A stretch of 64,000 nt of DNA from Haemonchus contortus. Taxonomy: Eukaryota > Nematoda > Chromadorea > Rhabditida > Trichostrongylidae. The stretch is taken from contig LS997563.1 of assembly GCA_000469685.2 (NCBI GenBank), positions 20,515,757-20,579,756 of the forward strand. Direction: 5' to 3'. The notes beneath the pieces were generated by a model. That model saw nothing but the letters and a program-made list of their open reading frames with translations. It was not told where the DNA came from and searched no databases. Shown in pieces: positions 35,133 to 46,267 of the stretch; the first letter of the stretch is position 1, and each line of letters begins with the position of its first letter. A program made the translations under genes and the position numbers.

Positions 35133-35312
35133 TCAATTAGACTTTATAGCAAGAAAAAAGGATTGCGCCGTGTATTTAGTGGCAGCAATAAGAAGGTGCT
35201 GAGTGTTGTCGGGCGTTGACTCAACCTTGAAGATACCAAAGAAAACGGTGTTTCCAAAGGAACCGGTGTGAGCTTCAAATTTCCATTTTTGGTCACTTTG
35301 AGACCCGTGATT
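35133..35312 (-). CDS. Possible terminal exon, 59 codons
   Basis: An acceptor with a good pyrimidine tract (CCTATTTACCACAG) at 35,313-35,315 is followed by 59 open codons and a TGA. The central part alternates aromatic and small residues (Trp-Lys-Phe-Glu-Ala-His-Thr-Gly-Ser-Phe-Gly-Asn), as in beta-sheet domains, but I recognise no family. An AAG-GTTGAG inside could be a minor donor. A second frame over the same bases is also open for 75 codons, which weakens the call. Confidence 0.33.
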   Translation of the reverse strand, partial: NHGSQSDQKWKFEAHTGSFGNTVFFGIFKVESTPDNTQHLLIAATKYTAQSFFLAIKSN

Positions 35313-36533
35313 CTGTGGTAAATAGGACAACTGCACAATAGCTCACGTAGGGATTCTCTTTTGCATGTCAAGGTATGACATCATACATCGGACGGGTCAT
35401 ACTAAGGTGCCATCCAAAGATGCGCCATGAACCACACCACCATTAAAAAACGCTCTTTTGCGAAAAAAGTTTTTCTGAGTGCTGGTGGTGTTTAGGAGCA
35501 GTTAAGCCGTGTCTGATACTTGTTGAGCATTTTTGATAAGTGTATTCGATCAGTCAAGAAGTGGTTCAAATGCTGGGATGGTGCAGCAGGTGATTGGTGC
35601 TTCCATCCAACGCCACCGCGTTGACGAGTTGTAGCCCAAACTTCGATCTAAGACGGGACTCAAACGCGTACTTGATCTTTTCGAAGACAGTTCCGTTTTG
35701 TACGCTCAAGTCTCAATGACAGTAGTCGCATATGGGTTGATCAGAATTGGATCTGTTCATCAGGGTAAAGTGGGTGTGAGATCTTGTACCAGGGCGGCAT
35801 CCCACACCTTCGCACTCGTTGCATGGCGTAGTGCACATTGTAGGGGTAAGATTTGGATTTCCAATGAACGATTACGGTAAGTGTCGCGATTCCATTGTCG
35901 CGTGCGTAACGGCGACCGTGAGAATTTGGGTGCAAAGCCCACCACCCAGGTGAATTGCTTCTGACAGATTTCAGGGAAACATTACTGGAGACAGGCAGAT
36001 AGAGTTGCTCATTGACTTCCTCTGTAGGACAAAACGATGATTACGCCAAGGACAAACCATATGCTTCTGGTCTTCATTGCTCGATTCATTGTGTCCGTGT
36101 CGACCTATAGATACGTCAGCTCGGATTTCAGGCTTGTTCTTTGACATGCATCGCGACACTTCACTTGGGTTATGGCCAACACCCTTGGCCTATAGCAGAG
36201 ATATAGTGCCATGATAGGCTTAACGAAAAGGGTCCCTACTTTTCAAAATCGCTTTTCTGATCCAATTTTCCTCGACGATTGGCAGACCACATCTATACGT
36301 CAATGACGACGCGTGCGCTTTTCAGCAACCATCTGGCTCATTCGTGGTCTAGCCTCTTCTTTTATATAAACTTCGTTCTTGCCATTGGTGAAACGTTCAA
36401 GTCATTCTATAAATTCCTTTATTCGAAGATCTGACCAACAGGAAGTGAAAGTGGTCTGGTATTAGGTGAGGGGATGAAGGTTGCCAGGGTTTGCGAATAA
36501 CAAAATTTCCAAGGAGAGAATCGGCATGGCCTG
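35313..36533. other. No gene supported; tRNA-like repeat at 35,628-35,705
   Basis: GACGGGACTCAAACGCGTAC at about 35,652 with the following CTTTTCGAAGACAG matches the S2 tRNA-like family seen at 4,185 and 52,590 (minus orientation). Open frames at 35,698-35,945 on both strands have no splice support that I trust. Confidence 0.4.
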
Positions 36534-36604
36534 TCATTGAGAAGTAACAACTTGTAGGATGTGCTTACATTTTGTTTGGTTTACACCCTTAATTTGAATT
36601 TTTT
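36534..36604 (-). CDS. Possible short terminal exon
   Basis: Acceptor CTCGGTTTTCAG, then two bases completing a codon, 22 codons (Ile-Gln-Ile-Lys-Gly-Val-Asn-Gln-Thr-Lys-Cys) and TGA. A strong GTAAGC inside is an alternative donor, ending in phase 1. It lies downstream of the exon group at 37.0-39.0 kb on the same strand, but that group already ends in a stop at 37,040. Confidence 0.25.
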
Positions 36605-36738
36605 CTGAAAACCGAGCACGGTATCACTTTTTCAGTCATAAACGAGGTAATCACATGGAATTAGCCTGACCATCAGGTGACTACTGTAATAGTGTAGCGT
36701 ATGTTGATTGGTTGACGCCATTAGGTGATGTCACCTTC

Positions 36739-36999
36739 GTGTCTGCACCCTCCGCTAACCCAATGCTGCCTCATCGCCTAGTCAACGCCGATTTTTGTAA
36801 TTTCCGATTCGTTCACGAGGTTTCCTTCCGCCAAAGTCAAAGGCGTACGGTGGAAGGAGAAAGAATTTACATCCAGATAAAGGACAGTCGGTATAATAGG
36901 GCAAAAGAAGTAATATTCAAAAGGCACTCCGAATTTACAACGTCGGGGATTCAGACCTTTGTAAGACCCTTTTTTGTCCAAAGTGACGCGAAGATTTAG
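36739..36999. other. Open on both strands, 65-95 codons, coding strand unclear
   Basis: The plus frame ending at 36,999 and the minus frame ending at 36,778 are in exact antisense register and both look protein-like. In such a register a real coding sequence gives a believable shadow. The plus reading is longer and has a good mix of charged residues. The minus reading has a GTAAAT donor-like site in the middle. I cannot choose, so I list it as one open segment and not as two genes. Confidence 0.3.
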
Positions 37000-37039
37000 A
37001 TGAGCTTAAGCTTTCCAGTTTCCAGTCCTATAGAGAGTA

Positions 37040-39002
37040 TCAGAGGCTGACAAATTCGATCTTATGCTCTATTTTGCGACCCGTCTGTTTTTCACGGCTT
37101 GTTTGTGACTGTGGATCGGTCTGATTTCCATACCGAATTCTCAGATGAGTTACCAGTCGATCGATTTCAAAACCAACCATCGAAACTCCCATGCACTTGA
37201 CCGCGTTGACTGAACGGGAAGCTGAACAAAATGCTGACAAGCCTCTGCAAAGATAGGAACTGTAGATGCGAAATATGCTAGAGATAGACGACCATTTGAA
37301 AAAGAAAGAAATATAAGGGCGAAGGATGTGCTGAATAACCAAACATTTAGTACAACTGAAAGATGTTTCGCCCACTATCTGGGAATCCTACCTAATATTC
37401 CTTCCTCCCGCTCCAGTCGCATGCCTATTTAAGCTTTCCACTATAGAAACCTGTAGGTTACGGTAGTTCAGCACGTTGTTTTCGTCATACTAGACCGGTA
37501 CAGTACCTCATTTACCTTGTATGTGATTTTTTCAGGGGTCTATTTAAATACGCTTTCCTCTGTCTTGGTACATACTCAGGAGAAGGGGGCCCTTAAGTTT
37601 TTGACAAACACGTGCAGCTCTCTACTACACGAGCCTGCCTTGAAAAAGAATTTATGAAGCAACACATCATGTTACAAATCAAGCTGCTCCTCTCTATGTA
37701 TAGCTTTTTCTCCTTATCTCAGAAAAGATCAGACCTACCTTTTTCCGAGAAGCTGATAAACACAACAACTCTTGATTTGGTGACCCATTGTTATTCTCGT
37801 TTACAACGGTGTAAAGTCGAGAAGGGCGGCGGCAAGGTACACCTGGCAGTAATCTTTTTGGTATTTTACAAATGGTTTATTTGAAAACTAATTATTCGGA
37901 ACTCTCAATTTCAACGTCTGGTGAACCTAGCCGATGGGTTTCGCATGATAATATTTAGCAGTTCGGGTACAAGGTATCCATAGATATAAAAATTCGAGCG
38001 TCGATCAATCCCGTGCGGGGATTCGCCCAGCATTCGAGATTTATTTGTAATCGTGGTCACGCTACCGATGCATAGTGTGTGTGCAGAACAATGGCTTGCG
38101 TATGTGATACCAATCAGTCGACTCCGGAAGGATGATAGCCTTGTTCGTCTGGACCGTCAATTCGGTATTTGGCCCTGGACCATACCCTCATGATAAGAGG
38201 GTGATCAAATGAAAAACAATGCACGTTTTGTGAAATTCTTTTCTGAGGTAACTATTAGAACTAATGTGTAAGCCGAAAAAATGGAATGATCACACTATAG
38301 CAACCACACAACACCATCCCTTTATCAAGGTGGACGTCGTTTTGTAGTCTTCTTCTTTATCTTCTTCTTCCTAGTGATAGTTCCGCTTAGCCGCGGAGCC
38401 CGCTGTTCTCATGAGTTGTTGCCACTTCTTTCTATCTACGACATCTTTTGGCGTTACCTTGGTTTTTGGAGAGATTCCTCCTGATCACGTCCCTCCATCC
38501 CTTTTTGAAGTCCATGGTGTCGTTATGTAGATAACTTGGAGCCATTCAATTTCAGTGCAAATTTGAGTCGATTTCTGTCCCGACAAATTACTCCTACGGT
38601 GCTGTTGTCGACGTCAGCTGGACGTCGGTCGCAATTCTCACCATTCTTTCAGCTGCGTTCGTTGAGGGTTTGGTGCGTCGTCGTTCGTTTCGGCTGCTAT
38701 TTTTTTGGAGTGTTCCGATGAGCGGCACCAATGCAGCTGCATGTCTTTTTCGCTACTTACCATCTCAGAAAACAACGGACCGTCGTTGTGTGCTGGTCGT
38801 TGTGCACTTCTGCCACTTTCCCTTTTGGAGTATTCCTTAATTGTTTCTCTTTTGTTTACTTTTCTTGTGCGCTCATTACACTTCGGATCAGGACTTCGAA
38901 CAGAAACGTAGCTCCCAGTAATGAAATCGAGATGGTGGTATTGAAGAAGTCGATTGATTTTCGATATCATATAGGAGTTTCGGAGGCATAGGGAGTTTTC
39001 TC
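37040..39002 (-). CDS. Four-exon gene, 3' part, unknown protein
   Basis: Proposed exons, read downward: 39,002-38,761 (acceptor GGGCACTTCAG, 80 codons, strong GTAAGT donor, phase 0), 37,539-37,516 (8 codons, donor GTAAAT), 37,450-37,392 (acceptor AACCTACAG, 19 codons plus two bases, donor GTAGGA) and 37,244-37,040 (acceptor TCCTATCTTTGCAG, one base then 67 codons, TGA). All phases close. The product is hydrophilic; the first exon is rich in Arg, Lys, Ser and Asn, and the last holds Cys-x14-Cys and a polar, Gln/Lys-rich tail. The 1.2-kb intron carries a SINE and a retrotransposon remnant. The amino end is missing. A plus-strand acceptor-like site at 37,535 falls inside exon two and is read as coincidence. 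Confidence 0.42.
38000..38195 (-). repeat. tRNA-derived SINE, family S1, reversed copy 5
   Basis: The reverse complement reads through a CCTTCCGGAGTCG block and a CTCGAATGCTGGGCG...GGGATTGATCG tail that match the 3' body of the copies at 6.9 and 53.8 kb. The tRNA-like head is lost or too diverged to see. Confidence 0.5.
38365..38530 (-). pseudogene. Remnant of a non-LTR retrotransposon ORF2 C-terminus
   Basis: The minus strand reads, with one frame change, Gly-Trp-Arg-Asp-Val-Ile-Arg-Arg-Asn-Leu, then Val-Thr-Pro-Lys-Asp-Val-Val-Asp-Arg-Lys-Lys-Trp-Gln-Gln-Leu, a Thr-Ala-Gly block and a stop. This is the pattern at the carboxy end of many nematode non-LTR polyproteins (W-x-D-V-I...D-R-x-K-W...R-T-A-D-P). 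Only about 55 residues remain, so the element is a dead 3' fragment. The assignment to an RTE- or CR1-like clade is uncertain. Confidence 0.6.
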
Positions 39003-41369
39003 CTGAAGTGCCCAATTCCGACTATCTACGGACCTCGGCTTGCTTTTCCTGTACATATGTCACCGTGTAATTAATCGCGCTAGTTCTCATCGAAGCTTTC
39101 CTGCTCTAGTAAAGACAGCACTGAGGCTATCAAATTGGGATCAATCTTTGTTATTACTCAACTACGCAGTTTACTGGTTCGCCAAGGAACGAATCTTCAC
39201 TCTTTCCTACAGTACAGTACATTACTCAGAGCGCACGAGGCGTTGATGTTGTGGCTACAATAGGATGCCCAAACAAATGGCATTGAAATCTTTCTCGATT
39301 TCTTCCATGTAAGTGTGATATCATATGCTAGACTCAAGAACAAAGAAGAATTAATCGACCAGGAGAGGCATGAAGTCTCATGCTGATATAGTAAATACCC
39401 TTATACCCCATGAGAGTTGTCAATTTTTAGAGCATCTGCAAACTTGTATTTGGTTTTTTACAGGTAAATAAAATGCAATTGCAATATATGCGAGCGTTCA
39501 AAACCCTTGTACACTTCATTATTGGGACACATTACTTCGAACAAACTTCGTATAGTGATGCAGTTTTCAAGGGATTGAGCAATTGACAGTAATATTCCAT
39601 AATGTACGGAGCATGTTATGATGGTAATCGTAATAATCGTTTTTGATAAGTCTTGCGGGATTTGGCATGCTCACGATCTGAACTCCGAAAAACACCAGCA
39701 GTAAGAACGGTTATGATCATTAGTCATTTAATCCTGAGTGAATTTGATCTAACAATAAGCCTTACTCGTAGTGCCAGTAAATTGTAGATCCCATGAAGAA
39801 CTATGGTTTACAGCTGTGAGTGATGTTGGAAAGAGCGAAGAAAATGTGAGTTGCTAACAAAACTGATATAGGCTCATTACGAGGACTTCTATTAGGTTGT
39901 CTAAGTCCGAGCCTATGAAAAACTTCTACAGGGAAAACAATCTGTTAGATACTGCTTTAAAAGAAGCTTTCCTGAACATTTTCCGCTTGCATGCGCTTAG
40001 GAAGGCTGTACCTTACCAAGAATTATATGTTGAATATCAACACTTCCATGTTCTCAAATGATCATTCGTAGAATTTGGAAGTGGCGCAGTGGGTAGAGAA
40101 ATCCGCACTTGCATTTCCTGCAGGATTGACATCAAAACGGAGCGACAATGCCTTTTGTGGTCACTCATCCCATTTCATAAAATCCTATGTGTACAAAAAA
40201 ACATCAATCTCAAGAATTCATCATTATCAACTGCATAGCAGTTACTCAGCGTAATGCCCTACCATAGTGAAGACGAAGGTATGGAGTGTCCCCGAAAAAG
40301 TGGGCATAGGTGAATACTTAAGTAATTGATGCTTCGTTCGGGTGAGCAGATCAAAGGGATGGGTTGTTTGAACTCCACTGATTGCATTTGTAGTTCGTGG
40401 AAGCGGTTTTCATTTCAAACATGTTTTTCTGCTGTTGACTATCTCTTTTTCTTCTAACTTTTATAGACCAGATCTCAATTCTTCTCCACTTCGTATTTAT
40501 AATAGGATTCCTTTGGAGATTAGCTGTGGTTTGTACTTGGATTCAAGCTGAATGCTGTTCACTTCATATGTTCGGGTTTGATTTCTGTAGGCGAAATTTC
40601 ACTCCTGTCAAAAATAGTATATGGTACATAGTAGGCATACGCACTCTGAAAAGGCTGGAGCTCTAACAAAACAAAAAACTTTGAGCGTCTGTTGCGTGAC
40701 AGAGTGTGGCCTAGTAATCGACTGCGCTAAGCTAGGGCAACTCAGAATCTCCCTCACCGAATAGGCTCTGGCCTTAAAATGTGGTAGAACCAAAATCGCA
40801 GAAGTGGAAGTAACAATGACATGGGCCATCAGGTTATTTCCTCAGAAGTGATGAGTGAATACCAAATGGGAACAAGTTCGGGCAGCCAGTCTTACATGTT
40901 CTCCTCGTCTTGAACATTCTTCATAGTAAGTGTGAATTCGACGGCTTACCTTGCATGAACTTGACGGAGTTTTTCTAGTTCCATCCCTACTGGTATAGAA
41001 TACCTCGTTTTCCTTCTCCAGTCATTCTTTTGAAGAACTCTGAATCTTTTACAAATTTTGGCTGATGGGTTCTTTCGTAGATGTGGTCTTCCCCATTCCC
41101 TCTGCCTCACTTTTTTGGTTCAAAAAATTCTTATCTGATTGGAGCTAGATGTCGCTTCGAGCGAATAATAAGCAGGCTCTGAAAGTGCGACCGAGTCCAA
41201 CAAACACCTACTCCTTGTCCGAGAAGGTTCCGTAATTTCGTCAGTCTGAAATCTCAAAGTAACAGAATAGAATTCACGAGTCCCAGCCTAACCTGATCAA
41301 CTTTCTTCTCACACTAGAAGTTCAAATTGAGGCTCTACTCGGAGTAAGCAGCACTTCGTAGCTATTCCC
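39003..41369. other. No gene supported; tRNA-like fragment at 40,078-40,145
   Basis: GTGGCGCAGTGGGTAGAG at 40,082 looks like a tRNA A box, and AGGATTGACATC at 40,123 like a decayed B box, so a third SINE-like type may be present. A short plus segment at 40,846-40,913 (acceptor ATTTCCTCAG, 21 codons, stop) could be a gene end but has no partner. The rest is featureless. Confidence 0.35.
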
Positions 41370-41557
41370 ATGTTGAAGGTCCTAAGCAGTGACGCTTACC
41401 CACACTGGCCACGGGACCGCAACGCGGGGCGGCGGCGGTGCGCAACTTGCACGTGCTCCCAAGCCTCTGCTAAAGGTTGTCAGGTGATCAAAAAGGAACA
41501 CGTGGTAGTGTTTTGTGATCGAGTCGTTTTCGGTTTTTCTAACTGTAAGTAGCTCAA
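41370..41557 (+). CDS. Possible coding exon with a Cys-rich segment
   Basis: An ATG at 41,370 opens a frame that reaches a GTAAGT donor at 41,558 in phase 1. It includes Arg-Arg-Arg-Cys-Ala-Thr-Cys-Thr-Cys and a later Cys, which could bind a metal. An acceptor-like GGTTGTCAG at about 41,481 offers a shorter exon. GC content is high around 41,410-41,440. The family B repeat begins about 130 bases downstream. No domain can be named. Confidence 0.28.
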
Positions 41558-41689
41558 AATATGCAAAAAGTTGTCGTCTGATTGTGAGTCTCAGTTTTTG
41601 TTGTGGAGTAACTGGCTCCCTCTCTGTCCTAAAAGCCTTTTACGGCAGAAGCCCTAACGAAAGGACCAGATGGAAAAGCTGCTCCATTA

Positions 41690-41990
41690 GAAGGGCAGGA
41701 AACAGTTGGAAACGGGCAGTAGGATCGGTCCTGCGTAATCGATTCGCCGCGTGCGGCAGTCGCGGACAGTCCGCCTCGTTACTACGATTCTAGCGTTCTT
41801 CATACAGCTCAATCAATATGCAATTAAGATCTTTGACATGATTCAATGTCAGTTCTTTTGTTCCTGTATTCCATACTTGCTGCTGCATTCTGCTACATTC
41901 CTTCGCGCGCGGCGTCTCTCTCGCCGCGACGCGACAATTTCGACCATGCTGCAACACACCCGAAAGAAAGAGTTGCTTGATTGCGTGTGG
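41690..41990 (+). repeat. Dispersed repeat family B, copy 2
   Basis: This is the reverse-complement partner of 2,815-3,070, with the blocks GTAATCGATTCGCCGCGTGCGG, CTTTTGTTCCTGTATT, TGCTGCTGCATTCTGCTACATT and GCGGCGTCTCTCTCGCCGCG in the mirrored order. The open frames inside belong to the repeat. The class is unknown. Confidence 0.75.
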
Positions 41991-43095
41991 CAAATGACCC
42001 GGTGCTAGAAAATGAATCTTAGGAAACCCTTTACAGGCGTAAACCTATCATTTCCTATTCCCAACTAGTGTTTTTTGAGCTTTCTCCTTCTGACCCGAGT
42101 TCGTCCTTTTCCTGTTACTTGTTCAAAAGAACAATCACAAGCACTTTCCAGTCTAGTTCACCTAAGTGAGCATCTCGACCATTGGCGCTCACTGGAAATG
42201 TGACTCGCACCTCAACTTTTCAGTTCATGTGCACGTATTTCTCAGTCATTAGAACTGCTTACAGTCTATTCTCCTTTAATGCTGATGCTTTATTAGGGAT
42301 CTGAATGACATGATCTTGTTGGTTATATCCACCAAAGGTACCAGCTGCTTTGGCGAGATCTTCTAATTTCAAATCAAGCATGGAGAGATTATTGTGAAGG
42401 GCACGGCTTCAGCCTCACCCAGTACCCAGCTTATCTCAAATGTCCGCCTTCCGTGTTCTTTGGCTCAAGAGTGACCAAGTATGGGCCATTGGGACATGGA
42501 ACAGGCCTGAGTTAAGAGGGCTAGTTTAGTGGCCCGAGAATGATGAATTGTTGAGAGAACGGTTTTCCTTTTCTACTGCTTTTCGCTCGACTTTTAACGT
42601 GAACTTTTATTTCAAGACAGTTTTCGAAGAGTAGGCAACAGTGGCTATAGATGACGAGAATCTGAACCGTAAACACAAGAGCTCTTCACCTCGTCACCTC
42701 CTTTCCTGGTCAATTATGCTGTCGCTTGTCTTTTTCTACTGAAAGGGGTCTAAAATAGGCTTGCGGCCAAAGCTATATCTTAAGCCTCTCGACCAGCAGC
42801 TCGCTCAATTCTGATTGAATGTTTTGTTTTTCTGCTGTCATTCTACATAACCTACCCATTTTTGCGAAGCATCTCGGTAGAGTTGAACTTTGTGAGGGGA
42901 TGATAGAGATGCACAGAAATTTAGCGCTTGAAAGACTTCGCTTTGTTTGAGTGCAGCACAGCGCGGTCAAAGCAATCGGAGTAGCTAGTTGGGCCTCACC
43001 TTGCACTATCTCTGAAAGATCATATTTTGCTCGGGTTCATCAAGCTTTCCACTTCGCATTTCGCTGTGCGGGAGTGAGGAAAAGGGAGTTTTCGT
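41991..43095. other. No gene supported
   Basis: A strong acceptor (CAACTTTTCAG, 42,222) leads into two open frames of 22-26 codons ending in stops, with no donor before them. No repeats matched elsewhere. Confidence 0.35.
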
Positions 43096-43152
43096 TGTCC
43101 AATACAATGCCCTCGGCGTGCGCCGTGCACGCCGAGGGCATTGTATTGGACA
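43096..43152. repeat. Perfect 26-bp inverted repeat, 5-nt loop
   Basis: The left arm 43,096-43,121 begins TGTCCAATACAATGCCCTCG. The right arm 43,127-43,152 is its exact reverse complement, and the loop is GCCGT. GC content is high near the loop. It could encode a microRNA-like hairpin, be two head-to-head transposon ends, or be a fold-back artefact of sequencing. Nothing in the window repeats either arm. Confidence 0.93.
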
Positions 43153-43879
43153 CTTGACTTTCATTCAAGATAGTACTGGGGTTGTTTGGATGGTTACTTG
43201 ACCTACACAAGCACTTGCGGGTCCAGGTGATTGCAGGTCAATGCATCTATCCTCCTGGATGTGTTGTATGAATTGGCTGACTACCGAGTGATGTAGAGCC
43301 CACAAGACTCAGACAGGTGTTGGCTGCTGGCATGGTAACATCGTCATTTGGAATTGCCCCACCTCAAAAAAATGCCAACCTAAGCTCTTCTACTGTTGAA
43401 CTGAGCCTTATGAGGGTAGAGTCTCAAAGAGACGGTACAAAGCTAGGAATTCGCCTGTTTACAATATTATCCGTTGCTTTTTTGTCCTTAGACTCTATTA
43501 AAAAATTAGCCTGAGCGTTGGGTGCTGCTGCTCGTAGCAAAAGCGAGTGATGTGAAATCGATGTCTGGCAATTACTTTTTCGTGACACAGTTGCTATTCA
43601 TGAGCTGTTAGTGCCCTGTGTTGATGGCTCGGTCAGAGGGCATTTCCCATGCTAACGGTGCTTTCGGCCGACCCGTCGGTGCTCGCTTTTCTTTTCATGC
43701 TTCGATCAACACCCGCACACACGCACACAACATCGAAAACAACACAGGCAGAAGAACTCGGTATTTCGAACCGCGGGAGTCCTATATTTGACTCTGTGAG
43801 GGGCCTCCTATATTTACTACTCTCGCACAAGACCAGCGCTCAAGTTTTCTAGCCTCTTTACCCAACAGTGAAAGATTTT
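43153..43879. other. No gene supported
   Basis: An open frame at 43,317-43,514 has no splice context. A short CACACACGCACACAAC run lies at 43,713-43,729. Nothing else is recognisable. Confidence 0.35.
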
Positions 43880-44150
43880 AGTTATATAATCTCCTATATA
43901 ACGCGCTAAGTGTGTCTGTTGGTTTGTCTCTGTGCGTGTGTGTTTAACCGGAAATGTATAACTACGGTTTTCCCACACCTAGAGAGTTTAAATTTAGTAG
44001 GAGTACAGGCGACAGCCTTAGAACACCTATGCTGAATGGCAGGTCGCCCACTGGGGCGGAGCCTACTCAAAAATATCAAATTGGACCTAGAGCGCTAAAA
44101 TTTGGTGGAATGTAGGAGGCGAGATGGGGACACTGATGGTAGGTGACAAG
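43880..44150 (+). repeat. Duplicated repeat module, copy a
   Basis: A GTGTGTCTGTTGGTTTGTCTCTG segment is followed by TTAAAC/ACTCC-type text, then GGCGACAGCC..., GGGGCGGAGCC, and a GGGACACTGATGGTAGGTGACAAGG block. The same order occurs at 44,900-45,110 in the same orientation (GTGTGTGTCAATGTG, GGCGGCGCAATAGGAACACTGTTGATAGGTGGCAGG, GGGCGGGGCG). It is low-identity repeat sequence without visible coding function. Confidence 0.45.
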
Positions 44151-44305
44151 GCCAGACTCCGCTCACAAGGGGCGTTAAATGGACGAAGTATTCAATTCGG
44201 ACCAGCGGGTGGTTATTTTCAAGATGAACAGCAAAGGATAGGCACTCCTAATTATAGGCATAAGTATCGGCACATACGTCGTACTACTTGCCGGCCCTGT
44301 CAGTT

Positions 44306-44899
44306 CTATGTAAGGTTTCGTGTCCCGAAAAGTCTCATTCTTTCTAAAGAAGGAGCGGGCGGTTTGCCGCTTATAACAACTCTATAAGAAGGGGGGAAGC
44401 CTGGCGAACCGAATGGTAACGACAATGAAGAATAAAGTTTTGTTGTGAATCGAACTCGCTTTGGGAAGGCACCTTGAATCGTTTTACAATAGAGTCGTGG
44501 TGGCTTTCGTGAATGCATTGCGGTCTTTACAATGGCTTTTGTTGGCCAGTTGATGTATTTATTGCTGCTCTCATCGTCCGAGACGAATATGGACCTATTG
44601 TCCGTAGGAGTGAAAGGCTTGGTTGGCCCATGGTGGTTATCAATCCAGTATTCGACCATGGGACCATGTGTGTGATAGCGCTGTACTTATCCCTTCACCC
44701 ACCTCCTGTGGTTCATTATTATGATGATGGCATATTGCGAAATGATAGGCAGTAGTGAAGATGCCATCAATGTGGCTGAAGGAGGAGCACAGGACTTCAA
44801 TGATAAGCGATTGGACAAGTTCAATTCTGAGTCCCTTCCGAGGTCGAGCGAGGTCTTCAACCCTTGCTAACATCATTTTTATAATCCTACAATGTAATA
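44306..44899. other. Open frames on both strands, no gene called
   Basis: Frames of 80-118 codons overlap on both strands from 44,306 to 45,268. None has matching splice sites, and parts lie in the repeat modules. I take them as chance or repeat-derived. Confidence 0.3.
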
Positions 44900-45110
44900 C
44901 ACGCAAGTATATCATTTGGTTTGTCGGCAAGTGTGTGTGTCAATGTGTGTGCTTGACTGTAAACTCCTGGCCTCGCCAACTTGCAGGGTTCGAAATTCGT
45001 GGGAATTCAGGCGGCGCAATAGGAACACTGTTGATAGGTGGCAGGACTGATGTGAGTCCCTCTCTTTGTGGGCGGGGCGTACATGAAAATTTGTTCCTAT
45101 AGATCTAGAG
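44900..45110 (+). repeat. Duplicated repeat module, copy b
   Basis: This is the second direct copy of the module at 43,880-44,150, one kilobase downstream. The GT-rich head, the AATTCAGGCGGCGCAATAGG block and the GTGGGCGGGGCG block correspond in order. See copy a. Confidence 0.45.
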
Positions 45111-46267
45111 CGATTTGGAATGATGCAGTCAACGGAATCGAGGCTCTGACGGACAACCAGGAGCAAAATTGTTAGTATAAAGAGGTTTCTGGAGTAGGGA
45201 ACTGACAAGACCACAAGTTCTCGTATACCTATCCGGGACCGCTTCACTTCATTCTGGCGGAGAAGCACTAAGCTCTTATGGAAAAGGCGAGGAGTTCAGG
45301 TAGTTGATTTGCGCATGGAACACAGAACAATTTCGAGCAGCTACTCCTCAGCGCTCAGTCAGTTAGTAAAGGCTCCAATAGCCAACTACAGTGAAGACTG
45401 AAAGCTTTCTAAATTTCCAGCGATAGGGATTAGCTACTTGGACCGCTGAGGTTTTTGCAAACTACGCTTGAAAGCGCTTTCTGCCACATCTCCAGTTAAT
45501 TGAGTCTTTTTTTTTGAATGTTTAGTTTCAGATTGTGACATTAGTTCACTCTCTCGAACCGACAGTATTGACTTTCCGTCTCTGAATAAGCCAATATAAG
45601 CAGAAGTATGCATTCGAAGTAAATGCATTAATTTTCTGACTGTGACTATGCCTTTTGATTAATTTAACACATGGATGATTCAAATTGAAGTAAATCAGAA
45701 TAAAAACATAACGAAAACACTGTATACTGTTATCTGAATTTTTGATTTGTTGCATCCTCGTTGCATCCTTGAGACTCGGTCAGAGCCTGTCTCACGAGCA
45801 TGGTAGATGAACTGCTCCAAAAGACCACTCAGTAGACTCTGTGAAAACTGAAAGAGGACTCTCCTGCATTCCTTAGCCGGGTACATCATCGGGTAACAAT
45901 TGAGTAACCTATAAAGTACCGTTGAAGATTTCCTGAACCATGCTTTCTTGTCCTTTTATTCTTTTATGTCTAATTGTAGGCGGAACCAGAGTAGGTTGAT
46001 ACAAGTGTTCGCATTCACCCGGCCCTCCCAAAGGCCTAGAAAATTGTTTCTGAATTTGCTGAAAGAAAGAGACAGAAAAGCAGTATTAGACAATCATGAA
46101 TAGAGATTGTTCCAAAAAATTCCCTCAATAATATAAAGTATCGTATACGAGAAGATTTCGAGGTAAGTTCGATGAATCAGGCTGGGCTGTAAGAGAGGAA
46201 GGTTTATTAGCAGACCTGAAGGAATGTTGAGAAGTTTTGGACAAAAGTTTTTTTTACATAATTTTAG
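45111..46267. other. No gene supported
   Basis: Featureless except for pyrimidine-rich sequence leading to the acceptor at 46,267. A good GTAAGT donor at 46,163 has no exon behind it. Confidence 0.35.

Noticed and set aside
37536..37657. Plus-strand exon after a perfect GATTTTTTCAG acceptor
   Set aside because: It overlaps exon two of the minus-strand gene, whose phases close over four exons; no upstream plus exon was found.
43713..43960. Possible CRISPR-like or minisatellite array
   Set aside because: Only short CACACA and GTGTGT runs; no evenly spaced identical repeats anywhere in the window.
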